From NCBI GenBank assembly GCA_036346205.1, contig JARFJB010001945.1, positions 4,015,001 to 4,079,000 on the forward strand: a DNA stretch of 64,000 nucleotides, given 5' to 3'. Position 1 is the stretch's first letter, and each line of letters opens with the position of its first letter. The position numbers were made by a program, and so were the translations under genes. Under the pieces are notes generated by a model. It ran no database searches, had not been told where the DNA came from, and saw only the letters and a program-made list of their open reading frames with translations. Shown piece after piece: positions 1 through 13,179 of the stretch. This DNA comes from Vesta saturnalis. Taxonomy: Eukaryota > Arthropoda > Insecta > Coleoptera > Lampyridae.

Positions 1-2830
1 TACCTTGGAAGAAAAATGTTATGAGTGACCGGAACTTTCGGGTGCTCAAGCATTTTTAGTATTCTTTTTGATCTCGTCGAACACATTTTTTTTAGTTACT
101 AAAAAACTAAATTTAAGTTAGTTAATTTTTGCAAAAAAGTGGCAATCTGAGAATTATATATAATGAGCAGTGATGAGTTTATAAATTGTAATGTCCATCA
201 AAAATTTTTTAGGTACCTACATTTAGCATAACCTACCTAAATGGTATTAAAAGTATTAGTAGTCTATCTGTGTAATAAAGGTTAAAAGGAACCCCTATTT
301 TCCAAAATTAAAATTTCCTTTACCATAGTAGGATTGATTTTAATCACAATTACAATCATGATTTTTTACTTTCTCTGTGCCCCCGCTTCCTACTGTAGTT
401 CTATGGGCAAGGAGGGTGCACTGCACGGGCTCTTAATTCCCGGTAAGCGAGGTCGTGTTAACAATTGAAGTTATTTTGGGCGCCACAAATTTTTCCGCAC
501 CTCAATTGAAGGGTAAAAAAAGAAGACGAAATGGTTCGGTACTACGTACATTTATTAATGATGAAAACGAAAAGATAGGAAGCCTTGTGCAAAATCCGTA
601 ATGAAATCGTGACTGGTAATAATTGACAACGATAGTCGATGTTCACAAAAACACATAACGATACTTATATAAATAAATGGTAGTTCCATAAAAGCAAAAA
701 AAAAAGATAACCGCAGTTATGGATCCATTACGCCTTACAATAAATTAATTTATTACAAATGGCGGTAACAAACAAAAATAACGATAATTAAATTAAATAA
801 GTATTTTATACTAAAGTTTTAATTTTTAGTACCTACCTAACGAAGAGAGAAATCTCGAAACGTCGTGTTTTGTGTTTTATTTTATTGCTGTTAAGAAAAT
901 TTCTTCCTGGAAACAAATGCGTATTTAAGGTTTTGACAACGAACTCCCCATAGAAATCGTAAAAAGATTATTGGAGTACTATATTAGAAAACGAAAATGA
1001 TATCGACCGTGGAAACAACGCTGATCTGCCATGTACGGTACACTAAAGACGTATAGGTACTTTTTCATAGGACTGTACAAAAAAAATGTTAAATGCATGA
1101 ACAATCGAACGGAAAAGTTTTTTTTACCTACTTAAAATATCGTGTTTGTTACTACATATACGAGTAAAAATACAAAGTCTATCCATTTTGATATTTCAAT
1201 GGGCTATTATAGCCTGCAGTCTTTACCATTACATTTTTGGAGTAGGCGCATCACAAATCCTAACCATCCGATGTATTTTATATGTAAATAGAATGATTAC
1301 AACTTTAAATCCCCAATTAATTAAATTAATTAAATCGCAATTTTGACTGTTCAATTGTGTTTTTACGATTTCCGCCTATAACTATATTAATTATTGTGTA
1401 GCTTTTTGATTATAAATATAATTGATTCAAACTTCTATAAATTCTAGACGTTGTAGTAAAAAGTGTGCAAAAGCGGAAGTTCAAGATCCCAATGAATTGT
1501 TCGCAACTATAATCGTTGCTTTTTTTCACGCAGTTTGCACTTTTAAATACGTTAATTATTGTCTAACTTGTTTGCAGATCGATTGAAATTTTTATGAAAG
1601 CTAGAAGAGGTTGTAATTAACAAGTATGTAAAAGCGAACTTATGCCCTCAGTAGATTTTTTTTTCAAATTTAACAGAAAGTCTATATGTACATATCACAT
1701 ATTTCTATAGGAGACTTAGTTATACGTGGGTTGGAAAGTTGCTAACTTGACGTACATTATATGTATTTACATCATACAGAGAGAGCATATAAAAGGCTTA
1801 AATAAGGGATATGTCACAAACGAGTAGGGCAAATAGTTTTTAGCTAAACGTCTAGTCTTTAGATGATAGCAAGCAATTTGCTATTTGATTACTCGAATTT
1901 AGTCGTTCATCTAAATAAGAAGTGGATTTTTCTATACGACCAAAACTTAACAAACAATTGCAAACGTTATGTACTTAATATGTGAATATATTCGATTGGA
2001 CATCTTTTTGTGAACCAAATATGTACCACGTGTTACGTAATCAATATTTTTAATGAAAAAATGCGAAACAATGAGTTAATTGACGTGCACGACTATTTTT
2101 TACTAAAAATGATTACTTTTTTCCTTTTATTTACTAAGGGAATGAATAATCAGTGTTTATTGTGGGGACCTACTTTTGATGATGTAAATTTAAAATATGG
2201 AAACAAAATGTTTTTTGTATTATTGAACTACTTAATTAACAAAAGAATGGGTTAAATTTTTTGTTTTCTTATACAGTTTAAAGGATAATAAAAACACTTC
2301 CAAGATAAAACTATAACTTAAACAAAATTCAAATAAGTCGTTTCAGCATTTTAGGTTACTTCGTTAAAGGTCGTCTAATAGCGCTTGGCGAGACTACCTG
2401 CTGTTGGGACCATTGTTAAGCTTCTTAGAATAATTGACATTAACGTAAAAGTGCAAGTTAAGAATGAGTATGGCGTAGTTCTTGTCAGCATTTTCCTTTC
2501 GTTCCTTGTTTAGTCTTTACTTTATTAAAAGTATTTAAATGTACTAAGTTTGTTTTATTTGAACTTTACTTTAAAAATATTTTGCCAAGCAACATTCAAT
2601 CACAGAAAAGGATTGTGTAGGTAGAGTTTTCCAAAATCTTTTTCAAGTGATAAATGACAATTTATTTTTCAGAAACTTGATTCTGATTTTACCAATCTAT
2701 TTAAAATAATTTCATTTTTTATGAGTATTCCTGCCTCATCAACATTAGAAGTTCCCTAGTTTTTCTATATGACGGCCCTTTACTTCTAAACATTTTGCAA
2801 GCCACATCTTTTACGATGTGGCCTTTACTG
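1..2830. other. No gene recognised
   Basis: AT-rich DNA with frequent stops on both strands. The longest open stretches (81 residues or fewer) show no motif that I recognise. The only notable site is a small hairpin motif at 837-862, listed separately. Confidence 0.6.
837..862 (+). other. Hammerhead-core-like hairpin motif (site A)
   Basis: The sequence reads CTAACGA, one A, a GAGA/TCTC stem with a GAAA loop, then GAAACG. The layout resembles the CUGANGA - stem II - GAAA core of hammerhead ribozymes. It differs in having A for the core G, and one extra base before the stem. Related motifs lie at 36382-36414, 53333-53365 and 59601-59632. Confidence 0.35.
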
Positions 2831-2834
2831 AATT

Positions 2835-3252
2835 CGTTATAAATAGAAGATGAGGCAGCTTAAATCGACGTACTACACTATTCATTTTGATCCCACCACC
2901 TTAGTTAAAAGAATATTCAGTGAGTAATTCAAAAAATTCTGTAAATTTTTCATCGCTTCTCACTAGAAAACGATTCGTCATTTGCAAAAACCATCTACAA
3001 AATATAACTTCTATTCATTTGATATTATGAGTGATTAATATTTAGACAGAATTAGAATTTCGTTTTTTTTTAAATACGATGTACAACACTTTTGAAGTAG
3101 GGTACTAACTGGAAATTTTTTCTAACGGAGGCGGTGGGATCAAAATGGACAGTAGCTAGTACGTAGATTTGAGTTGCCTCATCTTCTATTTGATACGTTA
3201 TAGGAAGAACTGCAGTAAAGAAGTCATATTGTTCCCAAAGGTCGCCACACAA
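2835..3252. repeat. Decayed inverted repeat with coding-like arms
   Basis: Arms at about 2838-2930 (plus) and 3095-3200 (minus) are inverted copies of each other, both containing AATAGAAGATGAGGCA and TTTTGATCCCACC. The right arm reads open on the minus strand for 60 codons (3070-3252, containing IEDEATQIYVLATVHFDP). The left arm encodes the same peptide with stops. I do not recognise the protein. It could be a duplicated fragment of a host gene or of a mobile element. Confidence 0.45.
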
Positions 3253-3794
3253 GAAAATCTCTTTATTAATATAACCCAGTTTCTGTTCTTATTACTGTTA
3301 TTACTGTGACTGTTATCGTCATTTATATTTAAAACATGCTTTAGAATCTGATTTGAGCATGATTCTTACTTGCAGAGTCTTTTGTTTCTCACTCATTCCT
3401 ATAGATAACCTGATGTTGCCCTACGTTTTACCCCACAAATACGTTTATTCAATTTTCCCTAGGCAAAAAATACTACAAAAGTATATTGGAAGGGCAAAAC
3501 AAAACCATACCTAACAACACTAAAATTAAATATGATTTCTATTTAAAAATGTAACTTTATGTTACATCTGGAAAAATATATGAAAAAATATTTTTGTTAA
3601 AGCTCTTGAAGAAAGTAAAATTATCAACAACTTTTACCTCAACAACTTTTTAATACGACATATATACGACAAAAATTTAAATTTAAAGAAAATCACGATT
3701 TTAAATTTTCCCACTAGTAAGCCATAGATTCTAATGACAAAAGAAAAGAACAACTTAGCAGATATGAAAAGCCTCCATATCGTTCCATTTAACC
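3253..3794. other. No gene recognised
   Basis: AT-rich DNA without an open frame that shows a motif. The minus-strand open stretch at 3634-3912 runs into the tandem repeat and looks accidental. Confidence 0.5.
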
Positions 3795-4386
3795 GAAGTA
3801 TTTGAAAGAATTCTAGTTTTGCAACCCTTTTGGTAGTTTTGATGGTGAATACATGACTTGGGGAAAAACGAAAGATGTGAAATTTGACTAAAAGGAAGGA
3901 GGCACAGACCAATTATAATGACCTGTTGCTCGAATAAATTTATTACTGAACTTTACCTTTCCGACTTTTGATTTGATCCAAAATTTTGATGATCATCTTG
4001 GTCAATGCATTTTAAATCGTAAACAAATAGGTTGCGCATGTAATTGAAAAAAATTTGTTTTGACACCTTATTTAATAGTTGTGATGGTGAATACCTGACT
4101 TGGGAAAAAGCGAAAGGTGTGAAATTCGACTAAAAACGAAAGGAGGTACAGCGAAATTATAATGAAGAGTTGCTCGAGGAAATTTTTACTAAACTTTATA
4201 ATTTTGTCTTTTGATTAACCCAAAATTTTGGATGATCAACTTGGTTAACCCATTTTGAATAGTAAACAAATATGTTGCGCATGTATTTGCAAGAATTTTG
4301 ATTTTGCAACCTTTTTTAATAGTTTTGGTCGCGAACACCTGTCTTGAGAAAAGGCGAAAGGTGGGAAATTAGATTAAAAGCCAGTG
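3795..4386. repeat. Tandem repeat, unit about 243 bp, about 2.4 copies
   Basis: The phrase GATGGTGAATAC, followed by TGACTTGGG and CGAAAG.TGTGAAATT, recurs at 3841 and 4084, and in diverged form at 4326. Units also share GTAAACAAATA.GTTGCGCATGTA. The array stops exactly where the Tc1 element begins at 4387 and does not resume after 6283. Confidence 0.7.
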
Positions 4387-4907
4387 TACAGTTGGGGCAA
4401 CAAAAATGGGACACTATGGTTTTACAAGTTCAATGGGCATATCTACTTTAAGTAGTACTTGACCTTCGTACATAACAATTGCAGTTCAGTCAAACTTGAA
4501 TGCAATGCATCGATGGCATAAGTAGAATGCTCTGATCAATCTTGATCATTATATTATGCTTTAGAATATAAAAAACCTTTAGTCTGATATTCAAAGTAAC
4601 TAAAATTCAAAAGAGAAAATGAATTTTGATCTTATTATATTATGCTTTAGAATACACAAAAAAAAACTTTGGTCTGATATTTCAAAGTAACTAAAATCTA
4701 AAAAGAAAAAAAACAAAATTTGAAAAACTACATTTAAAAAATCTAATTATAATACTTTGGTGATTAGGTCAGAAATTGTTAAAACAAAAATTAATAAAGA
4801 AATACTTTTAGAGTAATTTAGTGATTAATGCAGTAACATGAAATTAATAATGTGTATGATCGCCCTCGTTGTCAATGCACTCCTGAATCGTCTAGGCATT
4901 AACGCTA

Positions 4908-5896
4908 CTAAATGCCGCAGATAATCGATTCCAACAGCCCCCATGCATTTTCAATCGCCGCAATTAACTGGTCACGGTTTTGGGCAATGAAATGTAGTCC
5001 TTGTTGGTCTTGAATTGTCTTTGTGACCAAAGCCCAAACGTTTTCAATGATATTGAGATCTGGGATTTTTGCTGGCCACGGTAACAAACGAACGTTGTTT
5101 TCCTGATGCCAATTTCGGACTCTCCGTGACGTGTGTATAGGTGCATTATCATTGTAGCAATAAATTCATTATAACCACAGTAAAAATTCAAAAGTTAAAT
5201 AAGATAATATTCATATCTTAACTTACTTGTTGGAAAATGTAGTCTTCTTCACCATATAAAACTTGAACAGAAGGAGTCATGATAGTTTCCAGTATGTCTA
5301 AGTATGCTTCGGAATTCATGCGCCCGTCAATTATCCAGCAAACTCCTGGCCCACGATGGCTTACCCAACCCCAAACATTTACATAAAAACGACCACTACG
5401 TTTTTTAAAATTAACATATTCTGTTTCGCATCGGTTTCTAGCCGGTCGAAATACTTTTAGAAAGCTACTGAAAGTTTTTTCATCGCTGAAAATAACTCGA
5501 CTCCAAAACTCCAAGTGCTCGTTGATATATCGCCTGGAAAATTCTAAACGACATCCTATGTTATCATTTGTTAATAGTTCTTTAGTGGCCGCTTCGTATT
5601 TTTTTATTCCAACTTCTTTTAATCTAGCCCGAACCGTTGCACGACATCCAGGAAATACTGTTTCATTTTTAGCAACCCTGTAGCTCGTAAAGGATGATCT
5701 CTTCATAAGCAACTAATTCATCGTCTTCAGCTGGTGTAGATATTCTTCGTCTGCCACTGTTGTTGGACAGTCCATTTTATTCGCACTCGTCCCACAGTAG
5801 ATCGCGACAATTTTAATAAATTTCGCGAACACTTTTACCACTCACTAACTCAGCAACGATACGAGCTTTTAAATCAATGGTAGTATGAACAGGCAT
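4908..5896 (-). pseudogene. Tc1-family transposase (DD34E), broken
   Basis: The start codon lies at 5894-5896 (MPVHTTIDLKARIVAEL), followed by a helix-turn-helix region with in-frame stops. The catalytic core is spread over several frames. VIFSDEKTF holds the first Asp. YNDNAPIHTS holds the second Asp. DLNIIENVWALV holds the Glu, with 34 residues between the last two, which is the Tc1 spacing. WGWVSHRGPGV and MNSEAYLDIL are typical of the middle of the domain. The gene ends with a stop at 4908-4910. Stops near the N-terminus and frame breaks around 5195-5218 and 5700-5760 rule out an active enzyme, although the catalytic residues themselves survive. Family assignment is secure; exact break points are approximate. 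Confidence 0.85.
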
Positions 5897-5910
5897 TTAG
5901 AAGGAATCCT

Positions 5911-6138
5911 AGAAATACTATTAAACTAAACTAAACGGAACACAAGAATATTTAAAAATGAGAAATAAGTAATTATTCAAAACTCTAAAAATACTATTAA
6001 ACTAAACTAAACGGAACACAAGAATGTTTAGAAATCAGAAATAAGTAATTATTCAAAACCTGAAAATACTATTAAACTAAACTAAACGGAACACAAGAAT
6101 ATGTAGAAATCAGAAATAAGTAATTATTCAAAACCCTT
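5911..6138. repeat. Three 75-76 bp tandem copies
   Basis: Copies begin with ACTATTAAACTAAACTAAAC at 5917, 5993 and 6068 and differ by a few bases. They lie between the transposase start and the right terminal repeat of the Tc1 element, so they could be reiterated subterminal sequence. Confidence 0.85.
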
Positions 6139-6283
6139 ATCCGTCATACTGTCATTATTACTAATAATCTAAGGTGTTGGGATTAATCAATAATAAAATT
6201 AAGTAATCAGTTACTAATTAAAGTAAATATGCCCATTGAACTTGTAAACCCGTAGTGTCCCGTTTCTTGTTGCCTCAACTGTA

Positions 6284-7585
<1,302 letters not shown>

Positions 7586-7639
7586 ATTTCAGATCATCAT
7601 GTCTGTGTTGGATATAACTATCAATTGTTTGGAAAATGT

Positions 7640-7985
7640 ACTGCAATTTAATTAGAAGATGTCCCACTAGATATTAAAAAGAATGTACTATATGCATGAC
7701 CCGCCAGCTAACTATCCTCATAGGGCAAGGAAATTTTTGCAAAGAAGATTTGGAAATAGGTGGATTGGTCATGGGGACCTATAAATGGTCAGGTCTAGTA
7801 CTGATCTTAATTCCCTCGATTTTTCATTTTGGAGGTTGATGAAAATGAATTAGGCCGTAGACATAAATAGGAGGAGCAATTATGGAACAGAATTGTGGTA
7901 TCTGCTGACAGATTTCCCGTTATTAACACGAAGATTGGAAATTGTATTCAAGAACAAGGACGCCAATTTGAACACTTTTGTAGAA
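7640..7985 (+). pseudogene. DD41D mariner transposase C-terminal remnant
   Basis: Short stretches in shifting frames match the end of the mariner transposases elsewhere in this window. MHDPPANYPHRARKFL corresponds to the second-Asp region, RFGNRWIGHGDL to the NNYPGRWIGRGS motif of the copy at 43823-44879, and CIQEQGRQFEHF to the family C-terminus. Several frame shifts and stops are present. It is a relic without function. Confidence 0.6.
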
Positions 7986-8222
7986 CTTTTTATATTTTTG
8001 AAATGTTTAATTAGTATTTAATTGAAGCTTTTAAATTTATGAAAGAAAACCTCAAAGTCTGTAACAAGAAGCGATCGGACAATGTATAGGAACTTTTCTT
8101 ATTATTTTTCGATCCTCTAGGCATTGTAGTTTATACTATATCACCCTCTTAATTGGATTAGTTTCCAGACTTAAAAGTGAGTGTTTCATGATCAATAAAA
8201 TTAATGTATACAAATTGGTTCA

Positions 8223-8226
<4 letters not shown>

Positions 8227-8281
<55 letters not shown>
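8227..8281. repeat. (TA)n microsatellite
   Basis: About 27 TA units. Confidence 0.95.
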
Positions 8282-8282
<1 letters not shown>

Positions 8283-8514
8283 CGGACCATTTATCGGACA
8301 AATCTTGGTACCGAGCTTTTCCAGAAAAGAGAATATTGAACATTGAATTCATTCCAGTTCGAGCCAGAATCATCGGAAAAATCTCCGGAAGAGTCATTAC
8401 TACTCCTATCCAGCCTGCTGCAAATCTGGTGCTGTTAGTTTTTCTTCTTGCGACAAGTTGAATTATCCAACCGTATTTTGTCCTCTTCAAACCACTAGTT
8501 AAAGGTTCAGCCAT
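8282..8514 (-). CDS. Unrecognised small open frame
   Basis: The minus strand is open for about 78 codons from an ATG at 8512-8514 (MAEPLTSGLKRTKYG) until it runs into the TA repeat, through which it stays open for a further 40 codons. The amino-acid mix (Trp, Arg, Gly, alternating hydrophobic stretches) looks more protein-like than the surrounding shadows, but I cannot assign a family. It could be an exon, an element fragment or chance. No promoter or splice evidence was found. Confidence 0.2.
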
Positions 8515-8549
8515 TTTCTAGAGAAAAAAGTTTACAGAGGTTATTTATA

Positions 8550-9434
8550 TACAGGGTTGAAAACAATGCGACATACGTTAATTGGAGATTATTTACGTTA
8601 AAACAAGCCGATTTGTCTAAATTTACCTTAGCCCAAAATTGTATACTAAAGGAGTTACAATAAATCACATTTTTAATATCTTTCGACTACTTCCAGGTAA
8701 TTTATGTATTTTTATGGGTATATTTGGGATAAAAATTCAAATTTATTATCAATTTCGCTGTATCTTCAAAGGCCCACCGGCGACGATTTTGAACCCTTTA
8801 AACCGTGACAACTTTTTTGTTCCACCCCTTTGTTATTTTATTTATGTTATTGGAAAATCTCTTTCCTGTCTTTTTCTAGTTAAGAAGGTAACCTTATTGA
8901 TGTTTAGGGTCAAGGTTTCCGAGAAAAACGCATCTAAATGTAAGGTGTACGTCCATTTAGTGTTACTGAAGTTTATTTTTAACTGCTTGGGTAGCAGTCA
9001 AATATGTCAATAAACTACCTTTACTTTTAGATAATTTGTATCCATCACTTTTAGATGCGTTTTTCTCGGAAACCGTTGGGTAGCGACTTCAATAAGGTAT
9101 CCCTTCTAGAAAAGACAGGAAAAGACATTTTCTAGTCCAAAATAACACACAGGGTGGAACAAAAAGTTGTAATGGTTTAAAGGTTCAAAATCGTGGTGGG
9201 TCCTTTAGAAGATACAGCGAAACTATAATAAATTTGATTTTTTATCCCAAAAACCCTGCATAAGAAAGTCATGAAAGCTGGAAGTAGTCGAAAGATATTA
9301 TAGGAAATGTGATTTATTTCTTCGACTTTGACACCCTGTATCTCAGTTAATATAATAAATTTAGTCAAATCGGTTTAATTTTAAGTAAAAATCTTCCAGT
9401 TAACGTAGGCCCATTCTTTTCAGGACACCCTGTA
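8550..9434. mobile_element. Palindromic mariner-type mini-element, 885 bp
   Basis: The ends are TACAGGG on the left and CACCCTGTA on the right. The two halves are inverted copies, folding about position 8995. Matching landmarks include TTTCGACTACTTCCAG against its complement, TTTTGAACC.TTTAAACC, and CGGAAACC on both sides. There is no transposase between the arms. The right half recurs complete at 33840-34290, with the left half truncated there at 33590. Confidence 0.7.
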
Positions 9435-10353
9435 TAAAAAATATAAAAACTGGGACATATATTCATATTCATTTACTTAAACCGTACATATCAACAAAAC
9501 AAACTTCTAGGCCATAACTAATAAATTTATTTTCCGCTCATTTTTCAGGATTAAACGTGAAAATAACATAAAGTTTCTAAAGAACTGGCAATTCGTTGGT
9601 AAGAAAATTGAAGTAAATTTTATCGGTCAGCTTTTCATTAAATATAAATGGCCCAAAACCATTCCTCCCAATATACCGCACCAAACGTTTAGTACGTTTA
9701 TATTTTCCTCAGTTGGCCTCTATCACGTTTAGGAAAGACGGGACGAGAATACTTCCGGTGTTTCTTGAAAGGCGCCAATCGCTCAAAAACTCTTTTCTCG
9801 AACAATGCCTTTCTGGATTGCAGCATAAACTCTTGCAGCAAAGTCGAGTTCTTCATGCATTCAAAATATAAAGCAAACACATCAAATGTTTTATTATTAG
9901 TTTGTTATGAACGAATAAGCTCAAAGAATATAATTAATTATTATTAATTTTATTAAATACATAATTATTATATTATTATATATTATGTATTTAAAAAATT
10001 AATTATAATTTTAATTACATCAAATGTTATTTCATTTGTTAAACATTTTGAAATCAACGGTTCATTAATCAAACACGATAAACTTTAATGGAGCTAATAT
10101 TATTTTGATGCAAAGCAATATTTAAAGTGACTATTGTTTTGTGTTATTTTGGCTTTTCAAGACCTACTTGTTTTTACTAGACTGCTATTCTGTCTATGCG
10201 TGGAGATTGCAGACTGTATTGAACAGTACGGATGAAATCTGAACATTGAGGTCATTAATTCTTCAGTATTAGTCCTGTTGCATACGGTCCTTTACCGATA
10301 TTATGAAAAGGAAATTGTAATGCAACATAATAATTAACCCATCCGCGGGACGT
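8776..10353. repeat. Dispersed 1.6 kb segment, copy 1
   Basis: The same composite recurs at 33590-35248: part of the palindromic mini-element, a transposase scrap (here 9575-9880, minus), a palindrome of AT-rich arms (about 9930-10010), then unique sequence to CGCGGGACGTTTA. Compared with copy 2 this copy is about 4% shorter. Almost every difference is a loss of one or two bases, with few substitutions. That pattern suggests sequence error more than evolution. Confidence 0.75.
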
Positions 10354-11010
10354 TTATGGAATAGAGGTGTGGGCGCTCGTGGATGACGAATCAACCTACG
10401 CTCTAAACCTTCAAATATATACAGGGAAAAAAGATGACAAACCAGAAAAGGATTAAAGAAAGCGTGTAGTACTTGCTTTAATTCAGTGTCTTGGAAATGG
10501 TTATGGCATCACCACGGACAACGTTTTTACTAGTATTCCCTTAGCGAACGAATTGCTGAATAAATATTTAACGTGGTGCAGAAAGAACAAGCCCGATATC
10601 CCTACAGCACTATTGTCACATCCGTCAAGACAAGAAAATCATTGACTTTGGCGTTTTACAAGAATATCACTCTAGTTTCGTACGTCCCTTGTAAAAATGA
10701 AGCAGTCTTGCTTCTGTCTACGGAGCACCATGATAATAAAACCAGCGGCCAGGAAATGGACTTCAAGCCGGAAATAACCTTACATTATAATGACACAAAA
10801 GGGGCGGTTGATACCATGGATTAAATGGTAAATGAGTATTCTCTAAAAAGATCTATTAAAGGATGGCCCTTCGTGTTATTTCAAAACGTTCTGGGTGTTG
10901 CCTGTCTTTGCGAGTTTGCACGGAAAATTCTTTTTGTGTATGCATAATGTCAGTTGGTGTAAATGATACGCCACTGAAATTTAATAGAACATTATGTGTC
11001 AGATAAAAGA
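10354..11010 (+). pseudogene. piggyBac-family transposase fragment
   Basis: The plus strand encodes the middle and end of a piggyBac (PGBD4-like) transposase. Recognisable pieces are LNLQIYTGK, GITTDNVFTSIPLANELL (the family TDN.FTS.PL motif, carrying a catalytic Asp), TLVSYVPCKNEAVLLLSTEHHD, and HYNDTKGAVDTMD, which corresponds to the conserved NKTKGGVDT.D. EYSLKRSIKGWP follows after a stop. The best open piece is 10573-10824. The N-terminus is missing: homology starts directly at the boundary of the repeated segment at 10353. Stops after the GAVDTMD motif and near 10465 break it. piggyBac enzymes cut and paste at TTAA sites. Confidence 0.8.
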
Positions 11011-11199
11011 ATATTTGAATGTTGTAGAAAGATTTTTGTGTTGAAAGCAATAAATTTGGTTGAAAAATAATGTTTTGGGAAAATTCTTACTGGAACGGCA
11101 CTGGCAAAAGACTACTGGATAGCTACTGGCCTTTTGATGCTGTGTACCAAAGAATGCGTATAAAAAGAATACATGTAGACGTATGAGTGAGTGAGTTTA

Positions 11200-11200
<1 letters not shown>

Positions 11201-11272
<72 letters not shown>
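11201..11272. repeat. (TA)n at a LINE 3' end
   Basis: TA repeat directly beyond an (AAATA)n-like stretch. On the minus strand this is the 3' tail of the LINE fragment at 11283-12990. Confidence 0.85.
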
Positions 11273-11275
<3 letters not shown>

Positions 11276-11282
11276 TTATTTA

Positions 11283-12990
11283 TTTATTTTTTTATTATTA
11301 TTGTACAACGCATTAGCAATCAGAATAGATTTTCTATAGGCTAAAGTGCTAACATAGGATCTTAAATATGAAAATCATTATATTTCAATATGAGGCCTCT
11401 ACCATCGAAGAGTCCTCTTCTTTTTCATCTGATGTCATTTGGACAGAGTTGTTTTAGCCTTCTGTTGTCTTGGATATATAGAAGTGGGCGTATAAGAGGG
11501 TTGCTGTGTGTTGTAAATCTCAAATGATGGGTATTGCTTGTTTGTTGGATGACTTCAGTGATGTAGGGGATGCGGAGATCGTTATGTAGTGTATAATTAG
11601 ATATACACTATGGTGTATATCTAATGGTCAGTTCGCGGAGGATTTTGGATTGGGAAATATTTGATTTGCTGGCACAGCCCCACAATTCTATTCCGTATGT
11701 CCATATGGGGTGTATTGTTACTTTATATAATAAAAATTTTTCCTCGAGTGGTAGATGCGATTTTCTTCCAAGTAGCCAGTGTAACTTCTTGAGCCTCAGA
11801 TCTATTTGCTTTCTCTTTTTTGATATGTGTACTTTCCAATTCGTCAATAACGCACTGGAGAGGATTGTGTAAGGGGAACGTTGTTGATGGTGACCGGAGG
11901 TCATCTGCCATTTCTCAGAGTAAAGGTTACTTGAGTCGATTTTGATGCATTTATCCTTATTTTCCATTTGTTGACCCAGTTTTGAATAAGGTAGATGGTC
12001 CTGCAGGTAAGAAGCTGCGGTTTAGGGATTTTCGTGGCTAGCCAGAATAGCTGTGTCATCAGCAAAGGTACCGATTAAGATATATGTTGTGGTTGGGAGG
12101 TCTGCTGTATATAATGAGTATAGCAGAAGGAGCTAAAACGCTGCCTTGTGAAACTCTAGATTGAATAGCGTACGAGTCAGAGAATTCACCATTTACTTTA
12201 GTTCTAAACTGGCGGTCGTTCAAATAGGATTTGAGTAAGTAGAAGTGGGAGGGAAGAAGGAACTTGATTTTATAAAGAGGGCCATTATGCAAAACTTTGT
12301 CGAAAGCTTGGCCTATATCCAAAAAAGCCGAAGTACAGTATTTTCCAGGGATTTCTTAATTTCGTGAACTACTCGACGACCTTGCTGGATTGTTGAGTGC
12401 TGTAGTCGGAATCCGAATTGGTGTTCAGGGATAACTTCTAAAAGTGAGTTCATTCTGCTGCGTATCAATTTTTCCATTAGTTTGGAGATATTTAATTACA
12501 AACTTATTGGTCTGTATGAAGATACATGGTTTGCGTTTTTGCCAGGCTTGGGCCAATACTGTAGTCTTAGGACCGCGCTGAAAATGTATGTTAGCATTAC
12601 AACACCTTTCTTTGGGAGTTCTTTCAACATGTTTTATGTAATCAGGTCAGGACCTGGAGCTTTTCTAATATTTAGTTCAGTTATTACATCTATGATTTCT
12701 TTAGGGATGATTGGTTTTATAGGTTCTGCGGGAGGGAGATTGTCGTTCAGAAAGTTGTAAACTTATTGATTTAGTGTATTATCGTGAGGAGTGAACACTT
12801 CTGCGAGATATTGGGCGAATAGGTCGGCTTTTTCCTTATTGATTCTTGCCCATGTCTCCGGGGTGGGATTTTGCTTGCGAATTCGGGGGTTGACTGGAAC
12901 TGGTTTGAGAGTTGCTTTAACCGGTCTCCAAATGGAATGGTTATAACTAGAGCTAGGATAGTTAGGCAAAATAAAGTCTCGAAAAAGGTA
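11283..12990 (-). pseudogene. Jockey-like LINE ORF2 fragment (reverse transcriptase)
   Basis: Minus-strand pieces give, in order: the region just before RT (NHSIWRPVKATLKPVP, then TWARINKEKADLFAQYLAEVFTP); RT with LDIGQAFDKVLHNGPLYKIK and VSQGSVLAP; the catalytic FADD motif in a neighbouring frame (GTFADDTAILASHENP); and the thumb with LRLKKLHWLLGRKS and IHPIWTYGIELWGCASKSN. This is typical Jockey-clade ORF2. It ends in AATAAATAAATA followed by (TA)n. Frame shifts near 12090, 12480 and 12760 break it. Its 5' end overlaps by about 20 codons, at protein level, with the fragment at 14786-15540, so the two are probably separate LINE insertions. Confidence 0.85.
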
Positions 12991-13179
12991 GGCAAAAGAC
13001 AAAAAAAAAAGATTGAAAAAAATCACTAAAAAGGAAAAAGTAAAGTAAAAAAAGGCAAAAATAAAAAAGGCCACATTAAAAAAACGGCTTTTCACTGAGA
13101 GAGAAAAAGCGACAGCAAGATATCTATTCAAGGTAAAATAAAATCAACTGAAATTCAACTAAAACAGTTAAAAAAAATA

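Larger units (their letters stand above)
4387..6283. mobile_element. Tc1-like transposon, 1.9 kb
   Basis: The element is bounded by TA and by inverted ends: TACAGTTGGGGCAACAAAAA on the left and the complement of TACAGTTGAGGCAACAAGAA on the right. The match runs about 55 bp inward to TTCAATGGGCATA. It contains a decayed minus-strand transposase (4908-5896) and a 76-bp tandem array (5911-6138). Tc1 elements move by cut-and-paste into TA sites. Confidence 0.85.

Noticed and set aside
2010..2255. 81-codon frame with CLLWGPTFDD, faintly like ornithine decarboxylase
   Set aside because: One short resemblance only; the rest of the frame does not fit the family.
11608..11967. Separate small host gene on the minus strand
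   Set aside because: Its motifs (LRLKKLHWLLGRKS, PIWTYGIELWGCASKSN) are the thumb region of the Jockey-like RT.
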